In this document: positions 38,374-47,683 of the stretch, one piece after another | How positions within the stretch are numbered: position 1 is the stretch's first letter | How the letters are laid out: every line of letters starts with the position of its first letter | From: Pseudomonas sp. RC10 | GTDB taxonomy: Bacteria > Pseudomonadota > Gammaproteobacteria > Pseudomonadales > Pseudomonadaceae | Assembly (NCBI RefSeq): GCF_038397775.1 | Contig: NZ_CP151650.1 | Location: 1,922,001 to 1,986,000, forward strand | DNA length: 64,000 nt | Reading direction: 5' to 3' | Made by a program: the position numbers and the translations under genes | Notes under the pieces: generated by a model | Told to the model about the DNA's origin: nothing | Database searches by the model: none | The model's input: only the letters and a program-made list of their open reading frames with translations

Positions 38374-39105
38374 ATGAATCCCGCCAGCATCCACCGACCG
38401 AGCATACTCGCCATTGAAGACGATCCCGTGCTCGGCGCGTTCGTCCACGATCAACTGGACCGTTGCGGCTTTCACGTCACTTGGTGCCAGAACGGCTCGG
38501 AAGGGCTCGAACGTGCACAAAAGCAGGCCTTTGACGTGGTGCTGATGGACATCTTGCTGCCAGGCATGAACGGGTTGGACATCCTCATTCACCTGCGTCG
38601 TCGCCATGCGACGCCCATCATCCTGATGTCGGCGTTGGGCGCTGAAGCGGACCGCATCACCGGCTTTCGCCATGGCGCCGACGATTACCTGCCCAAACCC
38701 TTCAGCGTCGATGAGCTGCGGGTGCGCATCGAAGCCATCCTGCGGCGGGTTGAACTGGAGCGCCGTTTCAACACTGTGATCGACGTACCGGTGGCACTGA
38801 GCATCAATGAACTGACGTTCGACGAGGGCCTGTGCGATGTCACCTTCGGTCGCAAGGCCGCGCAGTTGACCCGCAGCGAATACCGCCTGCTGGAAACCCT
38901 GTGGCGCAACCCCGAGGACGTACTGAGCAAACCTTTCCTTTATCAGCACGTGTTGCAGCGCGGGTATTCCCAGCATGACCGCAGCCTCGACATGCACGTC
39001 AGCCAGATTCGTCGCAAGCTCAAGGCGATTGGCTACGAAGCGCATCAGGTGCGCACGGTGTGGGGCAAGGGCTACGTGCTGACAGCGGCGGAAGCGGATG
39101 CCTGA
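38374..39105 (+). CDS. OmpR-family response regulator (PirR-like position)
   Basis: 243 residues. The receiver has AIEDDPVLG, the Asp in DVVLMDILLPGMNG and the Lys in LPKPF; the winged helix ends VRTVWGKGYVL. ATG at 38374 is preferred because an upstream in-frame extension has no homology-like content, though its ribosome site is weak. It is divergent from gacS, as pirR is in P. aeruginosa, where PirRS controls the ferric-enterobactin receptor; that receptor gene is absent here, so iron control is only a possibility. Confidence 0.85.
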   Translation: MNPASIHRPSILAIEDDPVLGAFVHDQLDRCGFHVTWCQNGSEGLERAQKQAFDVVLMDILLPGMNGLDILIHLRRRHATPIILMSALGAEADRITGFRHGADDYLPKPFSVDELRVRIEAILRRVELERRFNTVIDVPVALSINELTFDEGLCDVTFGRKAAQLTRSEYRLLETLWRNPEDVLSKPFLYQHVLQRGYSQHDRSLDMHVSQIRRKLKAIGYEAHQVRTVWGKGYVLTAAEADA

Positions 39106-40471
39106 TCGTCGCTCCCGTTTGCCGGGCAGGCATTCGCTGTTCTGGAAACTGGCTTTTCTACTGGTGGGTTTTTGCCTGCTGATGATCTGGCTCAGTTGGT
39201 ATTGGGGGCGTTATGTCGAAACCCAGAATGCCTTTCTTTCTCCAGACGCACGACGCGTACTCAACGGTTATGCCGCCGAAGCGGAACAAGCATGGGTGGT
39301 GGGCAACGAGAAGGGCATCGATGACTGGCTGCGTGAACTCCGGCGCCATGAGCCCGGCTGGGTGGGCGTCATCGGCCACGACCTGCAATCGCTGAGCAGC
39401 ATCCCTCTCGACGACAATCAGATGCAGCGCCTGACCTTCATGCGCGGCGTCGACTGGCCCATGAGTCGCCGACAAAAAAATACCCCCTGGCTGAAGATCC
39501 CTTTTCCCAATGACCCCGGCGTCGGCAGCCTGATCATCGAACTGCCGGAACGCTTCAAGCCAGGGCGTTATGCGCTGGTCTGGCAGATGCTGACCAATGT
39601 CGTGATTCCGGCGCTGTTCACCTTGCTGCTGTGCATCGGGCTGTACCGACTGCTCATCCGCCCGCTCAACCAGCTGCGAGAGCAGGCCAACGCGTGGCGG
39701 GCGGACCGTCTGTCCAATCGCCTGTCGCCACAGATGACCTCACGGCAGGACGAATTGGGCGAACTCAACCGTGCCTTCGATCACATGGCCGCCCGCCTGC
39801 AATCGACAGTGCAGATTCAGCAGCAGTTGCTCCGCGACCTGTCCCATGAACTGCGCACACCGCTGAGCCGATTGAGGGTGGCCTGTGACAGTGAGCAGAG
39901 CCTGCCGGAGCTGCGCGAACGCTTGAGCCGCGAAGTCGATGGCATGCGTCGGTTGGTGGACGACACCCTGCATCTGGCGTGGCTGGATGCCGAGCGAGAA
40001 AAGCTGCCCGACGAAGACGTTCAGATGCTGGCGCTGTGGGACATGCTGGTGGACAACGCCGGTTTCGAAAGCGGCTGGCCTTCGCGGCAGTTTGTCTGCG
40101 ATCTGGACAGCGACTGTTGGGTCCGGGGGCATCTCAATACCTTGGCGCAGGCGCTGGAAAATATCCTGCGCAACGCGATTCGTCATTCACCCTCCGACGG
40201 CATCGTGCGCTTGTGTGGGCGTCGCGAGGGCGAAGACTGGCTGTTGTGGCTGGAGGATCAGGGCGGCGGGGTGGACGAAAGCGACCTTGAGCGCATCTTT
40301 GCGCCGTTCATCCGCCTCGATGGTGCCCGGCCCGGGGATGGAGGGTTTGGGTTGGGGTTGAGCATCGCCCGCAATTCCTTGCGCTTGCAGGGCGGCGACA
40401 TGTGGGCCGAGAACACCCAGAGGGGGTTGCGGATGATCATGCGCTTGCCTGCCAAAGAAACAGAACTGTGA
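39098..40471 (+). CDS. Sensor histidine kinase paired with the regulator at 38374
   Basis: 457 residues. Membrane helices lie at about 15-38 and 160-182, with a periplasmic sensor of about 120 residues, then HAMP, DLSHELRTPLSRLR with the phospho-His, NILRNAIRHS, DQGGGV and GGFGLGLSIA. It overlaps the regulator gene by 8 bp. Ligand not predictable. It is followed by a REPIN and then cysM, in place of a receptor gene. Confidence 0.9.
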   Translation: MPDRRSRLPGRHSLFWKLAFLLVGFCLLMIWLSWYWGRYVETQNAFLSPDARRVLNGYAAEAEQAWVVGNEKGIDDWLRELRRHEPGWVGVIGHDLQSLSSIPLDDNQMQRLTFMRGVDWPMSRRQKNTPWLKIPFPNDPGVGSLIIELPERFKPGRYALVWQMLTNVVIPALFTLLLCIGLYRLLIRPLNQLREQANAWRADRLSNRLSPQMTSRQDELGELNRAFDHMAARLQSTVQIQQQLLRDLSHELRTPLSRLRVACDSEQSLPELRERLSREVDGMRRLVDDTLHLAWLDAEREKLPDEDVQMLALWDMLVDNAGFESGWPSRQFVCDLDSDCWVRGHLNTLAQALENILRNAIRHSPSDGIVRLCGRREGEDWLLWLEDQGGGVDESDLERIFAPFIRLDGARPGDGGFGLGLSIARNSLRLQGGDMWAENTQRGLRMIMRLPAKETEL

Positions 40472-40494
40472 CCTGGATTGGCCGCGCCCACGTA

Positions 40495-40588
40495 CCTGTA
40501 GGAGTGAGCTTGCTCGCGAAGCATAGGCACTGGCGACAAATCTGCATTCGCTGTACCGCCCGCTCGCGAGCAAGCTCACTCCTACAGG
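40495..40588. repeat. REPIN, family B
   Basis: Inverted GGAGTGAGCTTGCTCGCGA and CTCGCGAGCAAGCTCACTCC between the sensor kinase and cysM. Confidence 0.9.
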
Positions 40589-40724
40589 AGGACCAATGCA
40601 TTATGAAATCGCGTTATCAGCCCTTATTCCTTTTCGCCATACCCACCTCACTTTGCGTGATATGGGCTTGGGGCGATTGCCGGTATGATAGGCGACCCCC
40701 GCACGTCTGGACCTCGAACACGCC

Positions 40725-41627
40725 ATGACCCTGCAGTATCAAACCATCGCCGATTGCGTCGGCAACACCCCGCTGGTGCGTCTGCAACGCATGGCCGGGA
40801 ACACCAGCAACACGTTGCTGCTCAAGCTCGAAGGCAATAATCCGGCCGGTTCCGTGAAGGACCGTCCGGCGCTGTCGATGATCACCCGTGCCGAGTTGCG
40901 CGGTCAGATCCACCAGGGCGATACCCTGATCGAAGCGACCTCCGGCAATACCGGCATCGCCCTGGCCATGGCTGCGGCGATCAAGGGTTATCGCATGATC
41001 CTGATCATGCCGGACAACTCCAGCGCCGAACGCAAGGCCGCCATGACCGCTTATGGCGCCGAGCTGATTCTGGTCAGCAAGGAAGAAGGCATGGAAGGCG
41101 CCCGCGACCTCGCCGAGCGCATGCAGGCCGAAGGCCGTGGCAAGGTGCTGGACCAGTTCGCCAATGGCGACAATCCTGAAGCGCACTACGTCGGCACCGG
41201 CCCGGAAATCTGGCGGCAGACCGGCGGCACCATCACCCATTTCGTCAGTTCCATGGGAACCACGGGGACCATCATGGGCACCTCGCGTTACCTCAAGGAA
41301 CAGAATCCGGACATTCAGATCGTCGGCCTGCAACCCATGGACGGCGCATCGATTCCCGGCATCCGTCGCTGGCCCCATGAATACTTGCCGAAAATCTACC
41401 AGGCCGATCGTGTCGACCGCATCGTGGACATGGCCCAGAGCGAGGCCGAGGACGTGATGCGTCGTCTGGCCCGCGAAGAAGGCATCTTCTGCGGCGTGTC
41501 TTCGGGCGGCGCGGTAGCGGGCATGTTGCGTTTGTCTCAGGAAGTCGAGAATGCGGTCATGGTCGCGATCATTTGTGACCGTGGCGACCGTTACCTGTCG
41601 ACCGGTGTCTACGATGCGCCCAACTGA
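40725..41627 (+). CDS. cysM: Cysteine synthase B
   Basis: 300 residues, PLP enzyme that makes cysteine from O-acetylserine and sulfide or thiosulfate. The PLP Lys is in [12 protein letters not shown]; the substrate loop is [11 protein letters not shown]; the phosphate loop is [16 protein letters not shown]. Length and the arginine-rich [11 protein letters not shown] segment fit CysM rather than CysK. It ends on the rlmD start codon (ATGG overlap of one base), so the two are co-transcribed. Confidence 0.95.
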   Translation: MTLQYQTIADCVGNTPLVRLQRMAGNTSNTLLLKLEGNNPAGSVKDRPALSMITRAELRGQIHQGDTLIEATSGNTGIALAMAAAIKGYRMILIMPDNSSAERKAAMTAYGAELILVSKEEGMEGARDLAERMQAEGRGKVLDQFANGDNPEAHYVGTGPEIWRQTGGTITHFVSSMGTTGTIMGTSRYLKEQNPDIQIVGLQPMDGASIPGIRRWPHEYLPKIYQADRVDRIVDMAQSEAEDVMRRLAREEGIFCGVSSGGAVAGMLRLSQEVENAVMVAIICDRGDRYLSTGVYDAPN

Positions 41628-42982
41628 TGGCCAAGCGTGAGACAGGCCTGCGTTTCCAGCCCAGTGGTGGCACCCGGACAACGCAGGTCCCGACCGGTAA
41701 AAAGCAACGTTTGAGCATCGAACGACTGGCCAACGACGGGCGCGGCGTCGGCTTCGTCGAGGGCCGGACCTGGTTTGTTGCGGGCAGTCTGGCTGGCGAA
41801 GAGGTGGAAGCGCGCGTATTGGGCGCCCACGGCAAAGTGGTCGAGGCGCGCACCGAACGCGTGTTTCAGGCCAGCCCGTTGCGCCGCCCGGCACCCTGCC
41901 AGCACTTCGGTCGTTGCGGTGGGTGCAGCGTGCAGCAGATGCCCCACGACGAACAACTTGCCCTCAAACAGCGCATGCTCGCCGAGCAGTTGAGCCGGGT
42001 CGCAGGCGTCGAGCCCGAAGAGTGGGCCGCTCCGTTGACCGGTGATGAATTCGCCTACCGTCGACGCGCGCGCGTCGCCGTTCGCTGGGACGCGAAGGGG
42101 AAACAGCTGGAGGTGGGCTTCCGCGCGGCCTCAAGTCAGGACATCATCGCCATCGACGAATGCCCAGTGCTGGTACAGGCCTTGCAACCGATCATGACGG
42201 CGTTACCGGCCATGTTGCGCAGCTTGAGCAAACCTCAGGCGCTGGGGCATGTCGAGCTGTTCAGCGGTTCGGCTAACGCTGTGCTGTTGCGCCACACCGC
42301 GCCGCTGGCGGAAAAGGACCTGGACACCCTGAAGGCATTTTGCGACACCCACGGCGCGCAACTCTGGTTGCACGGCGAGGGCGAGCCGCAGCCTGCGGAC
42401 CCGGCCGCTCAATTGGGTTTTCACCTGGGGCCGTGGAATCTGGAGCTGGCATACCGGCCTGGCGACTTCGTGCAGGTGAACGCACAGGTCAACGAAGCGA
42501 TGATTGCCCAGGCACTTTCGTGGCTTGCGCCTCGTTCGGATGAACGAGTGCTGGACTTGTTCTGCGGGCTTGGTAACTTCGCTCTACCGCTGGCGCAAAT
42601 CACGCGCGAAGTGGTGGCGGTGGAGGGGGTCGACGTCATGGTTCGACGGGCTGCCGAGAACGCGGCGAGCAACGATTTGCACAACGTGAAGTTTTATCAG
42701 GCGGACTTGTCGCAACCACTGGACAAAGCGCCGTGGGCGGCGGAAGGTTTTTCCGCGGTCCTGCTCGACCCTCCGCGTGACGGGGCGTTCGAGGTGGTCG
42801 GCAAGCTCAGGAAACTGGGTGCCAAACGGTTGGTGTATGTGTCGTGCAACCCGGCAACTTTGGCGCGCGACACGGTCGAATTGATCAGGCAGGGCTACCG
42901 ATTAAAACGTGCCGGAATTCTCGATATGTTCCCGCAGACAGCACATGTCGAGGCAATGGCGTTATTTGAAGCGAGTAAGTGA
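41627..42982 (+). CDS. rlmD: 23S rRNA (uracil-1939-C5)-methyltransferase
   Basis: 451 residues. An N-terminal TRAM domain (about 20-80) is followed by Fe-S cysteines ([15 protein letters not shown]), the AdoMet motif [23 protein letters not shown] and the catalytic Cys in [12 protein letters not shown]. It methylates U1939 of 23S rRNA. ATG at 41627. Commonly precedes relA in gammaproteobacteria. Confidence 0.95.
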   Translation: MAKRETGLRFQPSGGTRTTQVPTGKKQRLSIERLANDGRGVGFVEGRTWFVAGSLAGEEVEARVLGAHGKVVEARTERVFQASPLRRPAPCQHFGRCGGCSVQQMPHDEQLALKQRMLAEQLSRVAGVEPEEWAAPLTGDEFAYRRRARVAVRWDAKGKQLEVGFRAASSQDIIAIDECPVLVQALQPIMTALPAMLRSLSKPQALGHVELFSGSANAVLLRHTAPLAEKDLDTLKAFCDTHGAQLWLHGEGEPQPADPAAQLGFHLGPWNLELAYRPGDFVQVNAQVNEAMIAQALSWLAPRSDERVLDLFCGLGNFALPLAQITREVVAVEGVDVMVRRAAENAASNDLHNVKFYQADLSQPLDKAPWAAEGFSAVLLDPPRDGAFEVVGKLRKLGAKRLVYVSCNPATLARDTVELIRQGYRLKRAGILDMFPQTAHVEAMALFEASK

Positions 42983-43143
42983 GACAAGCAGGGCTTCAGG
43001 AAGCAAGCCGACGTCTCACAGGGAAACTCGTTTAATCCGACTGGCCCGCGCATGCGAGACCTTGCAAGGCCCGCAAGGAGCATGCGCTGAGAAGGCCGGC
43101 GACTGATGGCGCATTTCATCGCGCCTTAGGGAAGGTAAGCAAC

Positions 43144-45387
43144 ATGGTACAGGTGAGAGCGCACCAGCCGATAAACACAGACGGCAGTATCAACCTCGAC
43201 GCATGGCTTGATCATGTGGTCAGCGTCGACCTCGCAGTGGACCGACAGGCTTTGAAGGAAGCCTGTGAATTTGCCCGGGAAGCCGAGCAACAGGACAACG
43301 CCGCCAAGAACCTCTGGGCGGAAGGCACGTCGAGTTTTCAGACGGGCCTTGAAATCGCTGAAATTCTGGCCGACCTCAAGCTCGACCAGGACTCGCTGAT
43401 TGCGGCCGTGATTTACCGCGCCGTACGCGAGGGCAAGATTCCTCTGCCCGACGTCAGCCAGCGTTTCGGGCCGACGGTGGCCAAGCTGATTGACGGCGTG
43501 CAGCGCATGGCCGCCATCAGCGCCAGTCTCAGCCCCCGGCAATCACTCGTTCTCGGCACGCAGGCCCAGGTGGAAAACCTGCGCAAGATGCTGGTGGCGA
43601 TGGTCGATGACGTGCGTGTCGCGCTGATCAAGCTGGCTGAACGGACGTGCGCCATTCGCGCCGTGAAAAACACCGACGACGAGAAGCGCAACCGGGTCGC
43701 CCGTGAAGTCTTCGACATCTATGCACCGCTGGCCCATCGACTGGGTATCGGTCACATCAAGTGGGAGCTGGAGGACCTGTCCTTCCGCTACCTGGAGCCG
43801 GAACAGTACAAGCAGATCGCCAAACTGCTGCATGAGCGCCGCCTGGATCGCGAACGTTTTATCACCGACGTCATGTCGCAGCTGGAAAACGAACTGCTGG
43901 CCACCGGGGTCAAGGCCGACATCAGTGGCCGGGCCAAACACATCTATTCGATCTGGCGCAAAATGCAGCGCAAGGGTCTGGAATTCAGCCAGATCTACGA
44001 CGTTCGCGCCGTACGCGTGCTGGTCCCGGAAATGCGCGACTGCTACACCGCGCTGGGCATTGTCCATACCTTGTGGCGGCACATTCCCAAAGAGTTCGAC
44101 GATTACATCGCCAACCCCAAGGAAAACGGCTATCGCTCCCTGCACACCGCCGTGATCGGCCCGGAAGGCAAGGTGCTGGAGGTGCAGATCCGCACCCACG
44201 CCATGCACGAAGAGGCCGAACTGGGCGTTTGTGCGCACTGGAAGTACAAGGGCACTGACGTCAAGTCCGGCTCCAACCACTACGAAGAGAAAATCTCGTG
44301 GCTGCGTCAGGTCCTGGAGTGGCATGAAGAGCTGGGCGACATCGGCGGTCTGGCCGAGCAACTTCGCGTCGATATCGAGCCGGACCGGGTGTACGTGTTC
44401 ACCCCGGACGGTCACGCCATTGACCTGCCGAAGGGCGCGACACCTCTGGACTTCGCTTATCGCGTGCACACCGAGATTGGCCACAACTGCCGAGGCGCCA
44501 AGATCAACGGGCGCATCGTGCCGCTCAACTACAGCCTGCAAACCGGCGAGCAGGTCGAGATCATTACCAGCAAACACGGGGTCCCGAGCCGCGACTGGCT
44601 GAACTCGAACCTCGGCTACATCACGACCTCGCGGGCACGGGCGAAGATCGTTCACTGGTTCAAACTGCAGGCGCGCGACCAGAACGTCGCGGCGGGCAAG
44701 GTGTTGCTGGAGCGCGAACTGGCGCGTCTGGCGTTGCCGCAGGTGGACTTCGACAAGTTGGCGGAAAAGGCCAACATGAAGATCGCTGAAGACATGTTCG
44801 CGGCACTCGGTGCGGGCGACCTGCGTCTGGCGCAATTGATGAATCTGGCGCAGCAACTGGTCGAGCCAGAGCGGGGCAACGAGCAACTGGAGCTGATTCC
44901 GCGCAAGGCCACCGGTTACAAGCCGGGCAAGCGCGGCGACATTCAGATTCAGGGCGTCGGCAACCTGATGACGCAAATGGCCGGCTGCTGCCAGCCGTTG
45001 CCGGGCGACGCCATCGTCGGTTACATCACTCAAGGCCGTGGCGTGAGCATTCACCGTCAGGACTGCGCCTCGGTGTTGCAACTGGGCGGGCGCGAGCCTG
45101 AGCGGATCATTCAGGTCAGTTGGGGGCCGGTGCCGGTCCTCACCTACCCGGTGGACATCATCATCCGCGCCTACGACCGGTCCGGCCTGTTGCGTGACGT
45201 CTCTCAGGTGCTGCTCAACGAGCGCATCAACGTTTTGGCGGTGAACACCCGCTCGAACAAGGAAGACAACACCGCGCTGATGTCGCTGACCATCGAGATT
45301 CCGGGGCTGGATGCGTTGGGTCGTCTGTTGGGGCGGATTTCGCAGCTGCCGAACATCATCGAGACGCGGCGTAATCGCACGCCCTAG
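43144..45387 (+). CDS. relA: (p)ppGpp synthetase RelA
   Basis: 747 residues. Domains in order: pseudo-hydrolase (HD site replaced by AVIYRAVREG, so inactive), synthetase with the acidic EFDDYIANPKENGYRSLHT typical of RelA rather than SpoT, TGS (about 405-465), helical and zinc-finger region, and ACT near 665-745. It makes the alarmone on ribosomes with uncharged tRNA. Start ATG 43144. Convergent genes absent; rlmD, relA and mazG are codirectional. Confidence 0.97.
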   Translation: MVQVRAHQPINTDGSINLDAWLDHVVSVDLAVDRQALKEACEFAREAEQQDNAAKNLWAEGTSSFQTGLEIAEILADLKLDQDSLIAAVIYRAVREGKIPLPDVSQRFGPTVAKLIDGVQRMAAISASLSPRQSLVLGTQAQVENLRKMLVAMVDDVRVALIKLAERTCAIRAVKNTDDEKRNRVAREVFDIYAPLAHRLGIGHIKWELEDLSFRYLEPEQYKQIAKLLHERRLDRERFITDVMSQLENELLATGVKADISGRAKHIYSIWRKMQRKGLEFSQIYDVRAVRVLVPEMRDCYTALGIVHTLWRHIPKEFDDYIANPKENGYRSLHTAVIGPEGKVLEVQIRTHAMHEEAELGVCAHWKYKGTDVKSGSNHYEEKISWLRQVLEWHEELGDIGGLAEQLRVDIEPDRVYVFTPDGHAIDLPKGATPLDFAYRVHTEIGHNCRGAKINGRIVPLNYSLQTGEQVEIITSKHGVPSRDWLNSNLGYITTSRARAKIVHWFKLQARDQNVAAGKVLLERELARLALPQVDFDKLAEKANMKIAEDMFAALGAGDLRLAQLMNLAQQLVEPERGNEQLELIPRKATGYKPGKRGDIQIQGVGNLMTQMAGCCQPLPGDAIVGYITQGRGVSIHRQDCASVLQLGGREPERIIQVSWGPVPVLTYPVDIIIRAYDRSGLLRDVSQVLLNERINVLAVNTRSNKEDNTALMSLTIEIPGLDALGRLLGRISQLPNIIETRRNRTP

Positions 45388-45463
45388 AAGCAGCTTCGAG
45401 TTTTAAGCTGCAAGCTGCAAGTTGTTCGCGGACAGCTTGTAGCTTGCAGCTCGAAGCTTGCTG
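45388..45463. repeat. Long imperfect hairpin between relA and mazG
   Basis: AGCAGCTTCGAG and CTCGAAGCTTGCT at the ends, with inner AAGCTGCAAGCTGCAAG facing CTTGTAGCTTGCAGC. It starts at the relA stop. The AAGCTGCAAGCT type is a common dispersed palindrome in Pseudomonas (from memory) and may act as a transcript-end hairpin. Confidence 0.7.
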
Positions 45464-45484
45464 ATGTGAGTGAAGAGATTCCGA

Positions 45485-46318
45485 ATGCATACGCTAGAAG
45501 ACCTGCTCCATCTCATGGCCCGCCTGCGCGATCCGCAATACGGCTGCCCGTGGGATGTGAAGCAGAATTACGCGACCATTGTGCCGCACACTCTCGAAGA
45601 GGCCTACGAAGTGGCCGACGCCATCGAGCGCGGCGACTTCGATGACCTGCGCGGTGAGTTGGGCGATCTGCTGTTTCAGGTGGTGTATTACTGCCAGTTG
45701 GCGCGGGAGGAAGGGCGGTTCGAATTCGACGGCGTGGTTGATGGCATCACCCGCAAGCTGATTCGCCGTCACCCTCACGTGTTCCCGACAGGCGATCTGT
45801 ATGCCCCGCTGGAAACGCCGCGCCTGAGTGAAGACCAGGTGAAGCACCGCTGGGAAGCGATCAAGGCCGAGGAACGCGCCGAAAAGGCCCAGGCCCCGGA
45901 GCAGTTGTCGTTGCTCGACGACGTGCCGAATGTTTTGCCTGCCTTGTCCCGCGCTGCCAAATTGCAGAAGCGCGCGTCGCAGGTCGGTTTCGACTGGCCC
46001 GAAGCGCTGCCGGTGGTCGACAAGGTGCGCGAGGAACTGCAGGAAGTCCTTGAAGCCATGGCCGACAATGATCAGGAAGGCATCCACGAGGAAATCGGCG
46101 ATCTGCTGTTCGTGGTGGTCAACCTGGCACGCCATCTCAAGGTCGATCCGGAAAATGCACTGCGCGCCGCCAACGGCAAGTTCGAGCGGCGCTTTCGTTT
46201 TATCGAACACGCCTTGCGCGAGACCGACCGCCCCATCGAAGATTGCAGCCTTGAAGAAATGGATGCGCTCTGGGGCGAAGCCAAGCGCCAGGAAAAGAAC
46301 ACGCCCAACTGCGGTTGA
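45485..46318 (+). CDS. mazG: Nucleoside triphosphate pyrophosphohydrolase MazG
   Basis: 277 residues, two tandem all-alpha MazG domains, each with the metal-binding ExxE-12-ExxD pattern (EEAYEVADAIERGDF with GELGDLLFQ; EELQEVLEAM with EEIGDLLFV). It hydrolyses NTPs and dNTPs to monophosphates and in E. coli lowers ppGpp effects. ATG 45485 (MHTLEDLLHLM) matches the family; an in-frame GTG five codons earlier is possible. Confidence 0.94.
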   Translation: MHTLEDLLHLMARLRDPQYGCPWDVKQNYATIVPHTLEEAYEVADAIERGDFDDLRGELGDLLFQVVYYCQLAREEGRFEFDGVVDGITRKLIRRHPHVFPTGDLYAPLETPRLSEDQVKHRWEAIKAEERAEKAQAPEQLSLLDDVPNVLPALSRAAKLQKRASQVGFDWPEALPVVDKVREELQEVLEAMADNDQEGIHEEIGDLLFVVVNLARHLKVDPENALRAANGKFERRFRFIEHALRETDRPIEDCSLEEMDALWGEAKRQEKNTPNCG

Positions 46319-46344
46319 GTCGATCATTGAGAGAGAGAAGATAA

Positions 46345-46887
46345 ATGGCGGGTATTTCCCTTCGTGACCAGTTGCTCAAGGCAGGTCTGGTCAACGAGAA
46401 GCAGGCCAAACAGGTCGCCAAGAACAAGCAGAAAGAGCAACGTCTGGTGCACAAGGGCCAAGCCGTTGCCGACGATGCCGCCCAGCGCGCCGCCCAGGAC
46501 GCCATGGCCGAAAAGGCCAGGCGCGATCAGGAGCTGAATCGCCAGCAGCAGGAAAAGGCCGAGCAGAAGGCCCGTACCGCGCAGGTCAAGCAGCTGATCG
46601 AGGCGACTCGTCTGCCGAAGCTGACCACCGAGGATTACTACAACTTCGTCGATGACAAGAAGGTCAAGCGCCTGTCGGTCAACTCGCTGATGCGCAGCAA
46701 GTTGAGCAACGGTTCGCTGGCCATCGTTCACCACGGCGGCACCTATGAAGTCATCCCTCGCGAGGCGGCGCTGAAAGTGCAGGAGCGCGACCCACGCCGT
46801 ATCGTGTTGCTCAGCGAGCCGACGGAAGAGCCGGATGGCGACGATCCGTACGCCGCGTACAAGATCCCTGACGATCTGATGTGGTAA
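46345..46887 (+). CDS. DUF2058 family nucleoid-associated-like protein (YaiL family)
   Basis: 180 residues, highly charged. The N-terminal half is a long predicted helix/coiled coil rich in Lys, Gln and Glu (KQAKQVAKNKQKEQRLVHKG); the C-terminal part is compact (TTEDYYNFVDDKKVKRLSV). DUF2058 has no settled function. ATG at 46345 has AGAGAG upstream. Follows mazG by 26 bp, probably in the same operon. Confidence 0.85.
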   Translation: MAGISLRDQLLKAGLVNEKQAKQVAKNKQKEQRLVHKGQAVADDAAQRAAQDAMAEKARRDQELNRQQQEKAEQKARTAQVKQLIEATRLPKLTTEDYYNFVDDKKVKRLSVNSLMRSKLSNGSLAIVHHGGTYEVIPREAALKVQERDPRRIVLLSEPTEEPDGDDPYAAYKIPDDLMW

Positions 46888-46913
46888 CTCGGACACCTGC
46901 AAACGGTGAACCC

Positions 46914-47004
46914 CGTGTAAGCGAATTCGTTCGCGAGAGGCCAGTACATCCGACGTCGCTTCGTGACTGTCACACCGTATCGCGAATGAATTCGCTCCCA
47001 CAGG
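46914..47004. repeat. REPIN, family A, 5' end eroded
   Basis: The left end reads GTGTAAGCGAATTCGTTCGCGA, lacking the GGA of the core. The right arm TCGCGAATGAATTCGCTCCC is intact. Confidence 0.85.
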
Positions 47005-47042
47005 TTCCGCGCCATACATATTTCTGATGTGTTCGCACATCC

Positions 47043-47135
47043 CCTGTGGGAGCGAATTCATTCGCGAAAGATGGATCGGGCGATAGAGATGTGTCGTCTG
47101 TACGCCCGCTTCGCGAATGAATTCGCTCCCACAGG
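47043..47135. repeat. REPIN, family A (close sister of 34119)
   Basis: Intact paired cores. The spacer GAAAGATGGATCGGGCGATA and onward is almost identical to that of the element at 34119-34225, and both are followed by TGATCGG. Confidence 0.9.
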
Positions 47136-47171
47136 GGTGATCGGAGTTGCTGAATATCGCTGTAAAACGAC

Positions 47172-47193
47172 AAAACCCGCCTCGGCGGGTTTT
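47172..47193. terminator. Bidirectional Rho-independent terminator
   Basis: AAAACCCGCC and GGCGGGTTTT pair around TC, with T-rich flank on the plus side. It serves the DUF2058 gene and/or the convergent small gene at 47230. Confidence 0.85.
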
Positions 47194-47229
47194 GTTTTGA
47201 TGCGATTCAGTAGTGACGTGTTGCTTGAA

Positions 47230-47418
47230 CTACGTGTTGCTTGCCATTTTCTTGGCTTCTTGTTCTGCAAGCTCTGATGCGTAACGCTGGGCGTCCGATT
47301 CGTGGTGGAACAGGCCTACCAGTTGATCTTGTTGGCGCACTTCGAAGATCTGGATGCCGTCAGCGATGCTTTCGTGGGAAATGTGGGCGTCGTCGCGTTC
47401 ACTTACAGTTACAGTCAT
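47230..47418 (-). CDS. Small conserved-type protein of unknown function (62 residues)
   Basis: 62 residues, acidic, no signal or membrane segment: MTVTVSERDDAHISHESI at the start, then FEVRQQDQLVGLFHHESDAQRYASELAEQEA-type sequence, which reads like a small strand-strand-helix fold. ATG at 47418 has AGGAG about 9 nt upstream, a clear ribosome site; the longer in-frame extension lacks one. Function unknown. Downstream of the catalase-related gene by 265 bp. Confidence 0.7.
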   Translation of the reverse strand: MTVTVSERDDAHISHESIADGIQIFEVRQQDQLVGLFHHESDAQRYASELAEQEAKKMASNT

Positions 47419-47683
47419 ATCGGAAACTCCTGACTCTTTGAAATCTGCGGCAGGACGTCGCAGTGGCTCCTTTATAGAATTGGGTAGCTTGCTAAGTAAA
47501 CGACCGATTTCTGCAAGAGTTATTTGCCAATTCCGTAACAGTGATGCAAATGCCTGTTTTTGAAGGGTGTGCGGCGTTATGTCGCACCCGCTTGAATGGC
47601 ATGAAGAATCTTTCATAAAGGCCTGAGGAACAAAATACGCCACGAAACCGGCGCTATGCCTCGATCCCCAAGCCCCTATTTTC

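Larger units (their letters stand above)
46888..47229. other. Intergenic region with two REPINs and a bidirectional terminator
   Basis: 342 bp between convergent genes. It is filled almost entirely by two family-A REPINs and a GC-rich stem-loop; no gene seen. Confidence 0.85.

Noticed and set aside
40603..40728. 41-codon frame starting ATGAAATCG before cysM
   Set aside because: It runs into the cysM start and lacks coding signs; the region is more likely the cysM leader.
43543..45081. 512-codon minus-strand frame inside relA
   Set aside because: Antisense of RelA with no ribosome site or motif.
46914..47135. Paired repeats considered as a CRISPR array
   Set aside because: Units are palindromic pairs with differing spacing and no regular repeat-spacer alternation or cas genes.
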